Assembly (NCBI GenBank): GCA_964473335.1
Contig: CAYYOO010000009.1
Location: 1-36,197 of the forward strand
DNA from: CAYZTD01 sp964473335
GTDB lineage: Archaea > Thermoplasmatota > E2 > DHVEG-1
Direction: 5' to 3'
DNA length: 36,197 nt
Shown here: positions 16,799 to 24,852 of the stretch, one piece after another
Numbering within the stretch: the stretch's first letter is position 1
Layout of the letters: each line of letters starts with the position of its first letter
Notes under the pieces: generated by a model
Seen by the model: the letters and a program-made list of their open reading frames with translations, nothing else
The model's database searches: none
What the model was told of the DNA's origin: nothing
Position numbers and translations under genes: made by a program

Positions 16799-18118
16799 CT
16801 AAAAATCCATTATATTTATGTCTACGTTTAAAAGGTCCAATAGATTTAATAATTTAGAGAAAGGTTTGTAAAAATTGTCAACACCTTTTGTTTTTGGAAC
16901 CTCTATCTGTTTTGTTTTTGTACTAGTTTCATCATATGGATCTTCAACTGTTAGTTTAATTATATATTCTTGTTTAAGAGTGTAAACAGGTCCATCTAAC
17001 TCTAGTGTACATACCCCATTGCTATTTGGATTTACTGTATGTGTCTCTGTATCCTCTGGATCGCTAGTACTTTCACCCCAGTCTATTGTAAATGTCAATT
17101 TATCCTTGTTGATATCTGTTGCTTCAAATGTATATTCTACCTCACTTCCTTGTTTGAATTTTCTAGGACCCGTTATTGATAGATCAGCGGGTCCTACATT
17201 ATCTGATACTGTAAACTTCTTAGTTGCCCAATCTTCAGACCAAAAACCATGTTCGTCTTTAGCTTTCAAAGAAACTGAATGACTTCCGCCACTATTAAAA
17301 TGGGTTGTCAAAGTATTCTCTGTTATACCTTGTACTGTGCCATCCACTTTCCATTTGTACTCAGTTATTTCATCACCATCTGGATCAGTTGCACTACCAG
17401 TAAAAGTCATTTCCTGACGTCTAGTAGGTTCATTCATATTTCCATCAAAAAATGGACCACCGATTTCTGGAGTATTTGGTGGAAAATTTTTATAACTATC
17501 AATTGTCCATCTAAGCCTAACTTTTTCTACCATTGTATGAGTTTGTGAAGGATTTACTATTGAAAATACTATCATTCCATCATCATTTACAAAATTTTCT
17601 AATGGTTGATCATCTTCTGTTTTGGTATATTCGTTCCATTCCAGGCCTTCTTGGGTTCCCATTTCCATATCAATGGTTCCGGGGTTTTCTCCATCACTAA
17701 CATAAAGAGAAGGCCCTCCGGTAGTAGCTGTAGATACACGAAATTGTACTTCTACTTTTACACTTGATATTTCATCAGTTATATCCCATTCATCAAGATG
17801 AAATACATAATAAATAGGCCAAAATCCAGAAACTGTCCAATATTTGTCACAGCGAGCACCCTTTCCACTCGGGCTTTTTAAGTGCTCTTGATCTTCACTT
17901 GCTTTTTCCCATTCTGGATCAGTAGTATCTTGGTCTCTATCAGGCCAGCCGTGATAAAGAATACTTTTATCCACCCCTAGAGTTGAACAAACAGATTCTT
18001 CTCTATCTGTTGATTTTTGATTATTTACCTTTATTGCCCCTGAAAACGATGTCGATACAACTATGAACCCTGCAAAAATTACCAGCCAAATCATATAAAT
18101 TTTCTTATTTTTCTTCAT
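16799..18118 (-). CDS. secreted protein with two PKD-like domains and C-terminal tail
   Basis: This is a 439-residue exported protein. Residues 1 to about 30 are a signal peptide. Residues about 45-215 form a beta-sandwich-like region of unknown family (DNRLRE/carbohydrate-binding-like in texture). PKD-like domains follow at about 222-310 (GSATDPDGDEITEYKWKVDG) and 315-405 (FEATDINKDKLTFTIDWGES). The last about 30 residues, FYKPFSKLLNLLDLLNVDI then NIMDF, form an amphipathic Leu/Phe tail like those of neighbouring surface proteins. GGGGT inside the end of the upstream gene precedes the ATG, and only 4 nt separate the two, so they form an operon. Confidence 0.8.
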   Translation of the reverse strand: MKKNKKIYMIWLVIFAGFIVVSTSFSGAIKVNNQKSTDREESVCSTLGVDKSILYHGWPDRDQDTTDPEWEKASEDQEHLKSPSGKGARCDKYWTVSGFWPIYYVFHLDEWDITDEISSVKVEVQFRVSTATTGGPSLYVSDGENPGTIDMEMGTQEGLEWNEYTKTEDDQPLENFVNDDGMIVFSIVNPSQTHTMVEKVRLRWTIDSYKNFPPNTPEIGGPFFDGNMNEPTRRQEMTFTGSATDPDGDEITEYKWKVDGTVQGITENTLTTHFNSGGSHSVSLKAKDEHGFWSEDWATKKFTVSDNVGPADLSITGPRKFKQGSEVEYTFEATDINKDKLTFTIDWGESTSDPEDTETHTVNPNSNGVCTLELDGPVYTLKQEYIIKLTVEDPYDETSTKTKQIEVPKTKGVDNFYKPFSKLLNLLDLLNVDINIMDF

Positions 18119-18122
18119 TTTA

Positions 18123-19445
18123 TTACCCCATATTTACTAAATTCATTTCCATATCAAAAATTCTAAATCCATTTCGAAATAACTTTTTAAATAGAGAAAA
18201 TCTCTCAAAAATTTGTAAATTAATCCCATCAATAACTTTAGCTTTACTTTTAGGATTTGGTTCAGGTATAGGCCAAATATCTTCCCATGCATTACCTACT
18301 TTTGTTAAAGTAGTAATAAGATTTTCTCCGTCAACACTTAGTTGTGAATAAGATGGAATTCCTAGTCTGTCCCAAGCGGCTCTAATTATATCTTTGATAT
18401 ATTCCGGTAGTAAAAGGAGAATATCTCCAATCGTAAAATCTGCTCGCTCTAAATATTCCTTAAGCCATATTAATATAAATGCTACTATAACAAAACCAGA
18501 TGAAACACTGGCATATGCTGCAAATATCCATACAGTTAACCCGAGAAGGCCATATTCCAATGCACCCATGAAAGAATCCAAATATGCAGACAATATTGTC
18601 TCAAACGCTGCAACAAAAGCAACACCTGCAGCCAAAATATTGTTTCCTAGTACACCCAACATTAGACTTACTGCAGCAGGAATCACTAATAGTATTTTAA
18701 GCAATGGAAAATTCCAATCATTAATATTAGGAACTAATTTTCCTACACAAAAGAACCATACAATAAAATAAGCAACACAAAATTGAATCAGGATTTCTTC
18801 AGCAAGGCTATTACTTCCTGTGCTTGTTATATCAGAATTTGGAAAAGCATTCTTTAAATAATCATTTAACTCTTCATAAAAACCTGCTTCTTCAAAGCTT
18901 GTTTTTAAATCGTTGTATCTATTGTATTCAGATCCTCCTTCTGAAAAATATTTTCTAAAACGCTCTTCAATAATATTACTTACTTCAGAGATAAATTCAG
19001 GAGGATAATCTTTATAATCATTTACATCCCCACTTTTATAGTCTATTCCATAATCTGCGTGTTTATTTTTAAATTCTTCTTTAAGAATATTCACTTCATC
19101 TTTTATTAGGTTCTTTAATTCAATGAATTTTGTTTTTTGTTCATTATTTTCCCATGCAAAATCATCAGGATTGTATATTCCATTACTGTTATCTTTGATT
19201 CCCTTGTTTTTTAAGAAATTATTTATTACATATTTTAGGTTAGCAATTTTTTGATTATCAGGAATTTCTATATCATCTGATAAAAGATTTTCTAAATCTT
19301 CAATATCATTTTTATTTTTGTTATTCTCTCCAATAAAATCCATTACTTGTTCACTATTTGTTTTTTGAACAGCAGTCACACTTGATACCATCATCAATGA
19401 TACTAAAACAGCCCCAAAAATTATTATTGTTTTTTTTGCAAACAT
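18123..19445 (-). CDS. membrane protein with large extracytoplasmic helical domain
   Basis: This 440-residue protein is of unrecognised family. Start ATG 19445 is chosen because GAGGTGA lies 5 nt upstream (an in-frame GTG at 19454 overlaps that site). Order: signal peptide (1 to about 25); a charged, probably helical region (about 30-210) with many Lys, Glu, Asp and Asn; four or five membrane helices (about 218-325; for example LLKILLVIPAAVSLMLGVLG); a loop (about 330-385); then a C-terminal FERFSLFKKLFRNGFRIFDM stretch resembling the tails of secreted neighbours. TATA-like TTTATAA on the minus strand near 19490 fits a promoter. It heads the operon with the 16799 gene. Confidence 0.75.
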   Translation of the reverse strand: MFAKKTIIIFGAVLVSLMMVSSVTAVQKTNSEQVMDFIGENNKNKNDIEDLENLLSDDIEIPDNQKIANLKYVINNFLKNKGIKDNSNGIYNPDDFAWENNEQKTKFIELKNLIKDEVNILKEEFKNKHADYGIDYKSGDVNDYKDYPPEFISEVSNIIEERFRKYFSEGGSEYNRYNDLKTSFEEAGFYEELNDYLKNAFPNSDITSTGSNSLAEEILIQFCVAYFIVWFFCVGKLVPNINDWNFPLLKILLVIPAAVSLMLGVLGNNILAAGVAFVAAFETILSAYLDSFMGALEYGLLGLTVWIFAAYASVSSGFVIVAFILIWLKEYLERADFTIGDILLLLPEYIKDIIRAAWDRLGIPSYSQLSVDGENLITTLTKVGNAWEDIWPIPEPNPKSKAKVIDGINLQIFERFSLFKKLFRNGFRIFDMEMNLVNMG

Positions 19446-19564
19446 ACCTTTCACCTCTTTTAAGATTTCATATTTAGAAACAGAAGGAGGTTTATAAATA
19501 TTACGACAATTATAAAAAGCCTAATATTATTATGTGCAAATGGTTTATAATAAGGAAAAGTACG

Positions 19565-21322
19565 TTATTTTTTTAGTAAACCGCCTTTTTTATATATCTC
19601 AATTTGGGATTTTGAAAAAGGCTTTGCTAAAATTTTAATATTTTTAGTTTTATCAAAAATTTCCCCATTTTTAAAATCAACTAAAAGTATATCCTTATCA
19701 TCAACTTTTTTTGTAATATTGTCTGATACAAGTATCGGCATTGCATTGTTGATTGCATTTCTTTCATAGATTGATCCAAAGGATTCAGCAATAATTACAC
19801 TTATTCCAAGGCTTTTAAAACAATCAACAGCCTGCTGCCTGGAACTACCGCATCCAAAGTTTTTACCACAAATTACGATATCACCGGGTTTTGCTTTTTT
19901 TGAAAAATCTTCATATCCTTTTAGATTATCAAAAGTATACTGCCCCATCTTAGATATGTCTGTTATCGATAGATACCTATTATGATATATCATATCTGTA
20001 TCAATATTATCTTTATTTATTACCCATGCTTTTCCTTCTACTTTGAGTGGTGCTTCTTCTTTTATTTTCTTTTCTTTTATTTCAAAAGTTTTTTCTTTTT
20101 TAATTTGAACATTAACTGGTTTTGTAGGCATTCCATCTGGAGTTGTGATAAAACCTGAAACAAGTGATGCTGCAACTGTCGCAGGACTAGTTAGATAAAC
20201 ATCACCTTTTCCCTGTTTTCCAACATAGTTTCTATTACCAGTTGATAATTCTACTTCATCTTTACCAGTTTGCCCAATTTGACCTGCAGCACATCCTGCA
20301 CAGCCTGCACTACCCACAAGCGCTCCAGAATCTTTAAAAACTTTAATTAGTCCTTCATCAAGACACTGTTTCCATATTTTATTTGTGGATGGGACTATCT
20401 TTAATACCCTTCCAGGAGCAATTTTTTTTCCTTTCAAAATTTTAGCAGCTGCACGCATATCTTTTATTCTACCGTTAGTACAACTTCCAATAAAACCAGA
20501 ATCAACTTTTATGTTTTTTAATTCAGATACATCTACTACATCCTCTGGATGACCCGGTCTAGAAATCATTGGCTTAATATTAGATATATCAATCTCAATT
20601 GTTTTTTCATAATCTGCATCAGAATCAGATGAAAAACCTTCTTTATTAGGAAATAAAATTATAATTCCACCCATCTCAGTTGCCATAGACGCAATAGTAA
20701 TTCTTCCATCCAATGAAAGATTATCAATATATTCTCCATAGATTTCTGATGCATAACCAAGTAGACCATTTGCACCAATTTCTTTTAACATCTTTAATAC
20801 TACATCTTTAGGAGTAATTGTCTCTTTTGGCATTCCTTTTAAAACAATTTTTATTGTGGAAGGAACCTTAAACCAAATTTTTCCATGAGCCCATGCATGT
20901 GCAATATCTTTATCGCCCATCCCTTGACCAAATGCACCATAAGCACCAAGGATATTTGCATGAGAATCAGTTGAAACTATTGTTCCACCAGGTTGTACAA
21001 TATCTTCATCTATTACAATATGAGTTCCAATGCCCTGGTCTATATCAAACACTTTTATTCCTTTTTTTCTTGCAAACTTCCTACATATATGCTGGTTTGC
21101 AGCATATTTCTGATCACATCCTCCTGGATTGCAGTCAAATGTAAAAAAGGTCTTTTTTAGATCATCAATCTCTAAATTGTTTTCCTCAAGATTTTTTACA
21201 ACATTTGCTCCTCCAAAATCACGAGCAACACGAACATCAATATCGATATCAATAATATCTCCAACATTTGCCTCTTGATTTGAATGGTCTTCAAAAATTT
21301 TTTGAATAATTGTTTTTCCCAA
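19565..21322 (-). CDS. aconitase-superfamily hydro-lyase, large and small domains fused
   Basis: This 585-residue enzyme joins a LeuC/homoaconitase-like large domain (about 1-400) to a LeuD-like swivelling domain (about 428-575; NIDTDMIYHNRYL, GKNFGCGSSRQQA). A [4Fe-4S] cluster is expected on Cys281 (GSCTNGR), Cys341 and Cys344 (GCAGCAAGQIG). The usual Asp-His catalytic pair near the N-terminus is Asp63-Cys64 (FDCNPGGCDQK), and several active-site loops differ from aconitase, IPM dehydratase and homoaconitase. It is therefore a distinct clade, and the substrate (citrate or aconitate, or a related tricarboxylate) is inferred from the two citrate-type genes upstream. It starts at TTG with AGGAGG 8 nt before. 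Confidence 0.88.
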   Translation of the reverse strand: MGKTIIQKIFEDHSNQEANVGDIIDIDIDVRVARDFGGANVVKNLEENNLEIDDLKKTFFTFDCNPGGCDQKYAANQHICRKFARKKGIKVFDIDQGIGTHIVIDEDIVQPGGTIVSTDSHANILGAYGAFGQGMGDKDIAHAWAHGKIWFKVPSTIKIVLKGMPKETITPKDVVLKMLKEIGANGLLGYASEIYGEYIDNLSLDGRITIASMATEMGGIIILFPNKEGFSSDSDADYEKTIEIDISNIKPMISRPGHPEDVVDVSELKNIKVDSGFIGSCTNGRIKDMRAAAKILKGKKIAPGRVLKIVPSTNKIWKQCLDEGLIKVFKDSGALVGSAGCAGCAAGQIGQTGKDEVELSTGNRNYVGKQGKGDVYLTSPATVAASLVSGFITTPDGMPTKPVNVQIKKEKTFEIKEKKIKEEAPLKVEGKAWVINKDNIDTDMIYHNRYLSITDISKMGQYTFDNLKGYEDFSKKAKPGDIVICGKNFGCGSSRQQAVDCFKSLGISVIIAESFGSIYERNAINNAMPILVSDNITKKVDDKDILLVDFKNGEIFDKTKNIKILAKPFSKSQIEIYKKGGLLKK

Positions 21323-21342
21323 AAATTCATCCTCCTAATTTT

Positions 21343-22113
21343 TTATGGTAAATCTTTTTCTTCCGATCCATTATATTCTACGTCAGCTGAAAAAATCTCT
21401 CTCATAGGTTTAAAATCCTTTTCTTCTTCATATACATGAGCAGTAAGACCTGCAACTCTTCCAATTAAAAAAAAGCCTTTTCCAAGCCTCCAATCAAAAT
21501 CCATATCTGAAATGATTGCAGCAATAGCACCATCTACATTTATTGGTAGATCTTTACCAGTTTGGTTCTTTAGTTCTTTTTGTATTTTTCTTGATAACTT
21601 TAAATGATCACTAGTGATTTTTAATTCATCTGCAATTAAAAAAAGCCTTTTTGTTCTTGGATCAGCAGTATGAACTCTATGACCAAAACCTAGAATCCTT
21701 TCTTTTCTTTCTCTTTTTTCAGAAACTAATAATTTAGCCATTTCATCAATTGATTTGCCTTCTTTTTTTGCTCTTTTTACACCTTCCTGTAAAAATTTTG
21801 CACCTTTTTCAATTGCACCACCATGGGCATCACCAATAGATAGTACTCCTGCTGCAACAGCAGTAGAAAGTGGTACTCCACCTGATGCAACAATTCTTGA
21901 GGCCATTGCACTTGGTGGTGTAACACCATGATCTATACAAGAAGTAAGTATTGCATCCATCATCTTCCCATGTTCTTCTGAAGGAAGTTCATCCTTTAAA
22001 AGCAAGTAAACAACATGTGAAAAAGGAATATTTCCTATAAGATCCTCTTGCCTGTAGCCTTTTGTAATAAGATGGTTTGATTCTACTTTTGTAATTTTTG
22101 TTTTCCATTTCAT
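21343..22113 (-). CDS. citryl-CoA lyase-like protein of the citrate synthase superfamily
   Basis: This 256-residue protein is much shorter than citrate synthase (about 370-430) and matches the citrate-synthase-like lyase type found in citryl-CoA lyase and at the end of ATP-citrate lyase. Active-site equivalents seen are His97 (IGDAHGGA), His145 (GFGHRVHTADPR), Asp194 (INVDGAIAAI) and Arg219 (FFLIGRVAG). It would split citryl-CoA to acetyl-CoA and oxaloacetate, or run in reverse. It lies between citF and the aconitase-like gene, with AAGGTGAT ahead of the ATG. The whole catalytic set being present argues that it is functional. Confidence 0.88.
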   Translation of the reverse strand: MKWKTKITKVESNHLITKGYRQEDLIGNIPFSHVVYLLLKDELPSEEHGKMMDAILTSCIDHGVTPPSAMASRIVASGGVPLSTAVAAGVLSIGDAHGGAIEKGAKFLQEGVKRAKKEGKSIDEMAKLLVSEKRERKERILGFGHRVHTADPRTKRLFLIADELKITSDHLKLSRKIQKELKNQTGKDLPINVDGAIAAIISDMDFDWRLGKGFFLIGRVAGLTAHVYEEEKDFKPMREIFSADVEYNGSEEKDLP

Positions 22114-22122
22114 AATATCACC

Positions 22123-23616
22123 TTAATCAAGAACCTGATATATATTATCAAGTACTGTTCCATCAAAATATTTAGTCATACCAATTATTTCACTAGAAAC
22201 ATTTGGAGTTTGAGGGCCTCCTGTTTCATCATATGCAATTTCCTTTAGATCCCCAATTGATACTAAATCGATCTTTCCTTTTAATTGTTCAATCAGATCT
22301 TCTCTTTTGGGATTTATTGCAATCCCTTCGTTAGTTACTATTGCATCAACAATATCTCCAGGAGTAGAAACAGTTGTTACTTTTTCAAGAACAATCGGAT
22401 TTTTCTTTCTAAAAACAGGTACTGTAATAATTGTAAGACCTGCAGCGGCTGAAACATCTTGATGACCGCCAATTCCATGTAGCATTCGTCCATCACTATG
22501 AGTATTTACATTTACATTGAAATCAGTATCAACTTCGGTTGCTCCAAGGATTACTGTATCAAGTCTGTCTGTGTTTCTTCCTTTCATTGTGGGATCAGAG
22601 TATTCACCGATTGTTGACTGTGATTCAAGATGATTTTTTACAAAATCGACTGCAATTGTATCAAAACACTGACAGGTATTTACTTGTTTTAAAACATCTT
22701 CATTATACATATTTACAATAAATTCTGTACATCCACCTGTAGAGCATGCTGCTTGAATCTTTTTTTCTTTCAATCGTTCTCCTAAATATTTTAATGCAGC
22801 TAGAGATATTCCTCCAGCACCTGCCTGAAAGATCATGTCCTCTTTTATTATACCTGCTGCATCCATCAATTCAACACATTTCTTACCTATTTGTAATTTC
22901 ATTGGATTAGTAGTAATTTTAAGTGAACCGCTTACAATTTTTTCAGGATCTCCAATTCTGTCAACTTCAACAACATAATCAACAAGACCTTCGTATATCT
23001 CCCTAAACGGACATGGATAATCCAAAAGATTATCAGTAACAATTATTACTTTATCTGCATGCCAGGCATCAACCTGACTATAAGCAATATTTCCAAAAGC
23101 ACTTTTCCCAAGAACTCCAGTTGCATTTCCTCTGATATCAGCTGAAGAGGCAGCAATTACTGCAATATTTGGATGTAGCTCTCCTCTTTTAACTGCAGAC
23201 CATCTCCCTCCATGTGAACGAAGTATCACTGGTGCCTTTAATGGATTGTTTTTTGATATATAATCGCCAACAACCCCATTCACGCTACCCTCAATTCTGC
23301 TTACAACACCTTTTTTTATGTAGTCAATCAAAGGTTCGTGAACACCAAACATTGCAGTTTGAGCAAGACGAATGTCTTTGACTCCCATATTATCTATTGT
23401 TTGTAGGGTTTGATTTAATACAAAATCTCCATTTCTCAGTTGATGATGAAAAGAAACGGTCATACCGTTTTTAAGCCCAGATTTTTTTAGTGCTTCTTCT
23501 AAATTTTTTACTATTTTTGATTTTCCAAGGTGTTTTTTTCCACATTTATAAGGTTCAAATTTTCTGTTATCAATTTCTGTTTCAATTATTCTCCCTGCTG
23601 AATTTTTTACCTTCAT
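22123..23616 (-). CDS. citF: citrate lyase alpha subunit / citrate CoA-transferase (CitF-type)
   Basis: This 497-residue protein matches CitF along its full length. Landmarks are LEEALKKSGLKNGMTVSFHH, SHGGRWSAVKRGEL, FGNIAYSQVDA, VDRIGDPEKIVSGSLKITTNP, FQAGAGGISLA, LDTVILGATEVDTDFNVNV, GIGGHQDVSAAAGLTI and NEGIAINPKREDL. In bacteria CitF moves the acyl-carrier thiol from acetate to citrate, with CitD as carrier and CitE as lyase. Neither is encoded nearby; a citrate-synthase-type lyase follows instead. CoA itself, not an acyl carrier, is therefore the likely thiol donor (inference). It begins 2 nt after the HD gene, with AAGG just ahead. Confidence 0.93.
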   Translation of the reverse strand: MKVKNSAGRIIETEIDNRKFEPYKCGKKHLGKSKIVKNLEEALKKSGLKNGMTVSFHHQLRNGDFVLNQTLQTIDNMGVKDIRLAQTAMFGVHEPLIDYIKKGVVSRIEGSVNGVVGDYISKNNPLKAPVILRSHGGRWSAVKRGELHPNIAVIAASSADIRGNATGVLGKSAFGNIAYSQVDAWHADKVIIVTDNLLDYPCPFREIYEGLVDYVVEVDRIGDPEKIVSGSLKITTNPMKLQIGKKCVELMDAAGIIKEDMIFQAGAGGISLAALKYLGERLKEKKIQAACSTGGCTEFIVNMYNEDVLKQVNTCQCFDTIAVDFVKNHLESQSTIGEYSDPTMKGRNTDRLDTVILGATEVDTDFNVNVNTHSDGRMLHGIGGHQDVSAAAGLTIITVPVFRKKNPIVLEKVTTVSTPGDIVDAIVTNEGIAINPKREDLIEQLKGKIDLVSIGDLKEIAYDETGGPQTPNVSSEIIGMTKYFDGTVLDNIYQVLD

Positions 23617-23618
23617 CC

Positions 23619-24143
23619 TTATTTCACCATTGATTTTTTGATATGAAAATCTATAAAATCACAGTGATGAACTATTACACTCTCTGGAGTTCTTTCTAAT
23701 TTATCACCTTCATGGCTATGGGCATATATAATAAGAACAACTTCATCTGGTAGCCCTAATTCTCTTGCAAGAAGTGCACCACTTACTGGATGTCTGAATT
23801 TTTTACCGTATTCTCCTTTTATTACTTCCCCATTTATAACTTTATACTCAAGAAGCTTTCCTACATCATGTAATAAAGCTCCTGCTATCAAATAATCAAG
23901 GTTAAGGTTCTCTTCTCTTTTATCATACACTGCCTTTGCAAGTTTTGTTATCCTTTTTGTATGATCTGTTAGTTTTCCTGAGTTTTCAATTAGAAGAGTA
24001 AAAGGAACTTCATTAATGTCTTTCCATTTTCCTTTGTCTGCTGCTGTTTTCCACATTTGAATTACTTGTTTTTTTAGGTCTTTATCTTTTATCCAGTTTA
24101 GTTCTTTTATAAAAATATTTTCTATATCTGTATTTTCTACCAT
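23619..24143 (-). CDS. HD-domain phosphohydrolase
   Basis: This 174-residue soluble protein has an HD metal site: His61, His92-Asp93 (LLHDVGKLLEY), His118 (RHPVSGALLARELGLP), His142 and Asp162. HD proteins of this size hydrolyse phosphomonoesters or cyclic or other nucleotides; the substrate is not evident. It is the first gene of the four-gene operon with citF, the lyase and the aconitase-like gene (2 nt before citF), so a link to CoA, nucleotide or tricarboxylate turnover is suggested by position only. GGGGGT precedes the ATG. Confidence 0.88.
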   Translation of the reverse strand: MVENTDIENIFIKELNWIKDKDLKKQVIQMWKTAADKGKWKDINEVPFTLLIENSGKLTDHTKRITKLAKAVYDKREENLNLDYLIAGALLHDVGKLLEYKVINGEVIKGEYGKKFRHPVSGALLARELGLPDEVVLIIYAHSHEGDKLERTPESVIVHHCDFIDFHIKKSMVK

Positions 24144-24299
24144 TAATTACCCCCAACTTTTTACTTGTAATACAAACATACATTATTAAAATTCGCTTAA
24201 GTAAAAATGTAAAAAAATAAAAGGTGGTATTTTTTCTTTGGTATTATTAAATTGAAATACTTATCTTTGTTTTCATCTTTTTTCATTTTAGATACATCA

Positions 24300-24416
24300 T
24301 TAGTTGTATACTTTTTCTGCTAGTTGTTTTATCCTTTTATTTACAATAAATATTTCCATGATTGACTTTATTTCTCTTAGCTCGTTACGATTTTTTACAT
24401 CACTTACTATTCTCAT
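24300..24416 (-). CDS. 38-residue small protein
   Basis: The minus strand encodes 38 residues starting MRIVSDVKNRNELREIK and ending QLAEKVYN. It is basic, charged and helix-prone, without a signal or membrane segment. Support comes from AGGTGGT 6 nt before the ATG and a clean TAA. It lies 156 nt upstream of the HD gene on the same strand. The family is unknown and coding is probable rather than certain. Confidence 0.45.
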   Translation of the reverse strand: MRIVSDVKNRNELREIKSIMEIFIVNKRIKQLAEKVYN

Positions 24417-24543
24417 TTTTTTACCACCTTTTTCTATGTTATACTCTGTGAATGATTATATTTAAACTTTTTGTGTAAATCTGTCCTAATTGAAAAAATA
24501 ATTCATCGCAAAACAAAAGCAAAATTCTTTAGATTAATAGATT

Positions 24544-24625
24544 ATGGAAAGGGAAAAGAGGTGATTTAGAGGGGGTAATTGGATGGGTATCTTAATCTCA
24601 AAAACTGGGCTCAATCCCTTTCCAT
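24544..24625. repeat. 11-bp perfect stem enclosing 60 nt; possible structured RNA
   Basis: ATGGAAAGGGA (24544-24554) and TCCCTTTCCAT (24615-24625) are exact reverse complements, enclosing 60 G-rich then A-rich bases. The span of about 80 nt is tRNA-like, but no T-arm, D-arm or anticodon arm fits. The rest of 24417-24852 holds only AT-rich sequence with a TATA-like CTATAAATATTT near 24801-24812 that probably serves the 24853 gene. Confidence 0.4.
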
Positions 24626-24852
24626 TATTTCTAATAGAAGAAATAAATCATTCATTTAAGTGCCTTTTTTGCATGTGTATATGTATATAGGTGTGCAAAT
24701 CATATGATAGATACATTAAAAGAGCATATTTAAAAAAAAAGTCATTTTTTGTTATTTTGTCTTTTAGATAAGAGTTGTAAAGAAACATTTAATAATAAAT
24801 AGCTATAAATATTTAACTACAGAAATAAAAAAAATAACAAAGCTGGTGAGAC

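Noticed and set aside
19565..21322. Leucine biosynthesis (LeuCD) assignment for the fused aconitase-family gene
   Set aside because: The neighbours are citrate-type genes, no LeuA or LeuB is present, and the catalytic loops differ from IPM dehydratase.
21343..22113. Ordinary citrate synthase
   Set aside because: At 256 residues it is too short, and it is paired with CitF; the citryl-CoA lyase type fits better, although reverse activity is not excluded.
24544..24625. Possible tRNA (about 80 nt, paired ends, GGGCTCAATCCC resembling a T-arm)
   Set aside because: The 3' arm cannot serve both the end stem and a T-stem, and no D-arm or anticodon arm can be drawn.
24583..24690. 35-codon plus-strand frame after AGAGGGGG
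   Set aside because: The ribosome site is reasonable, but the peptide ends in FKCLFCMCICI-like composition unlike real proteins here, and it overlaps the 11-bp inverted repeat that suggests an RNA or structural element instead.
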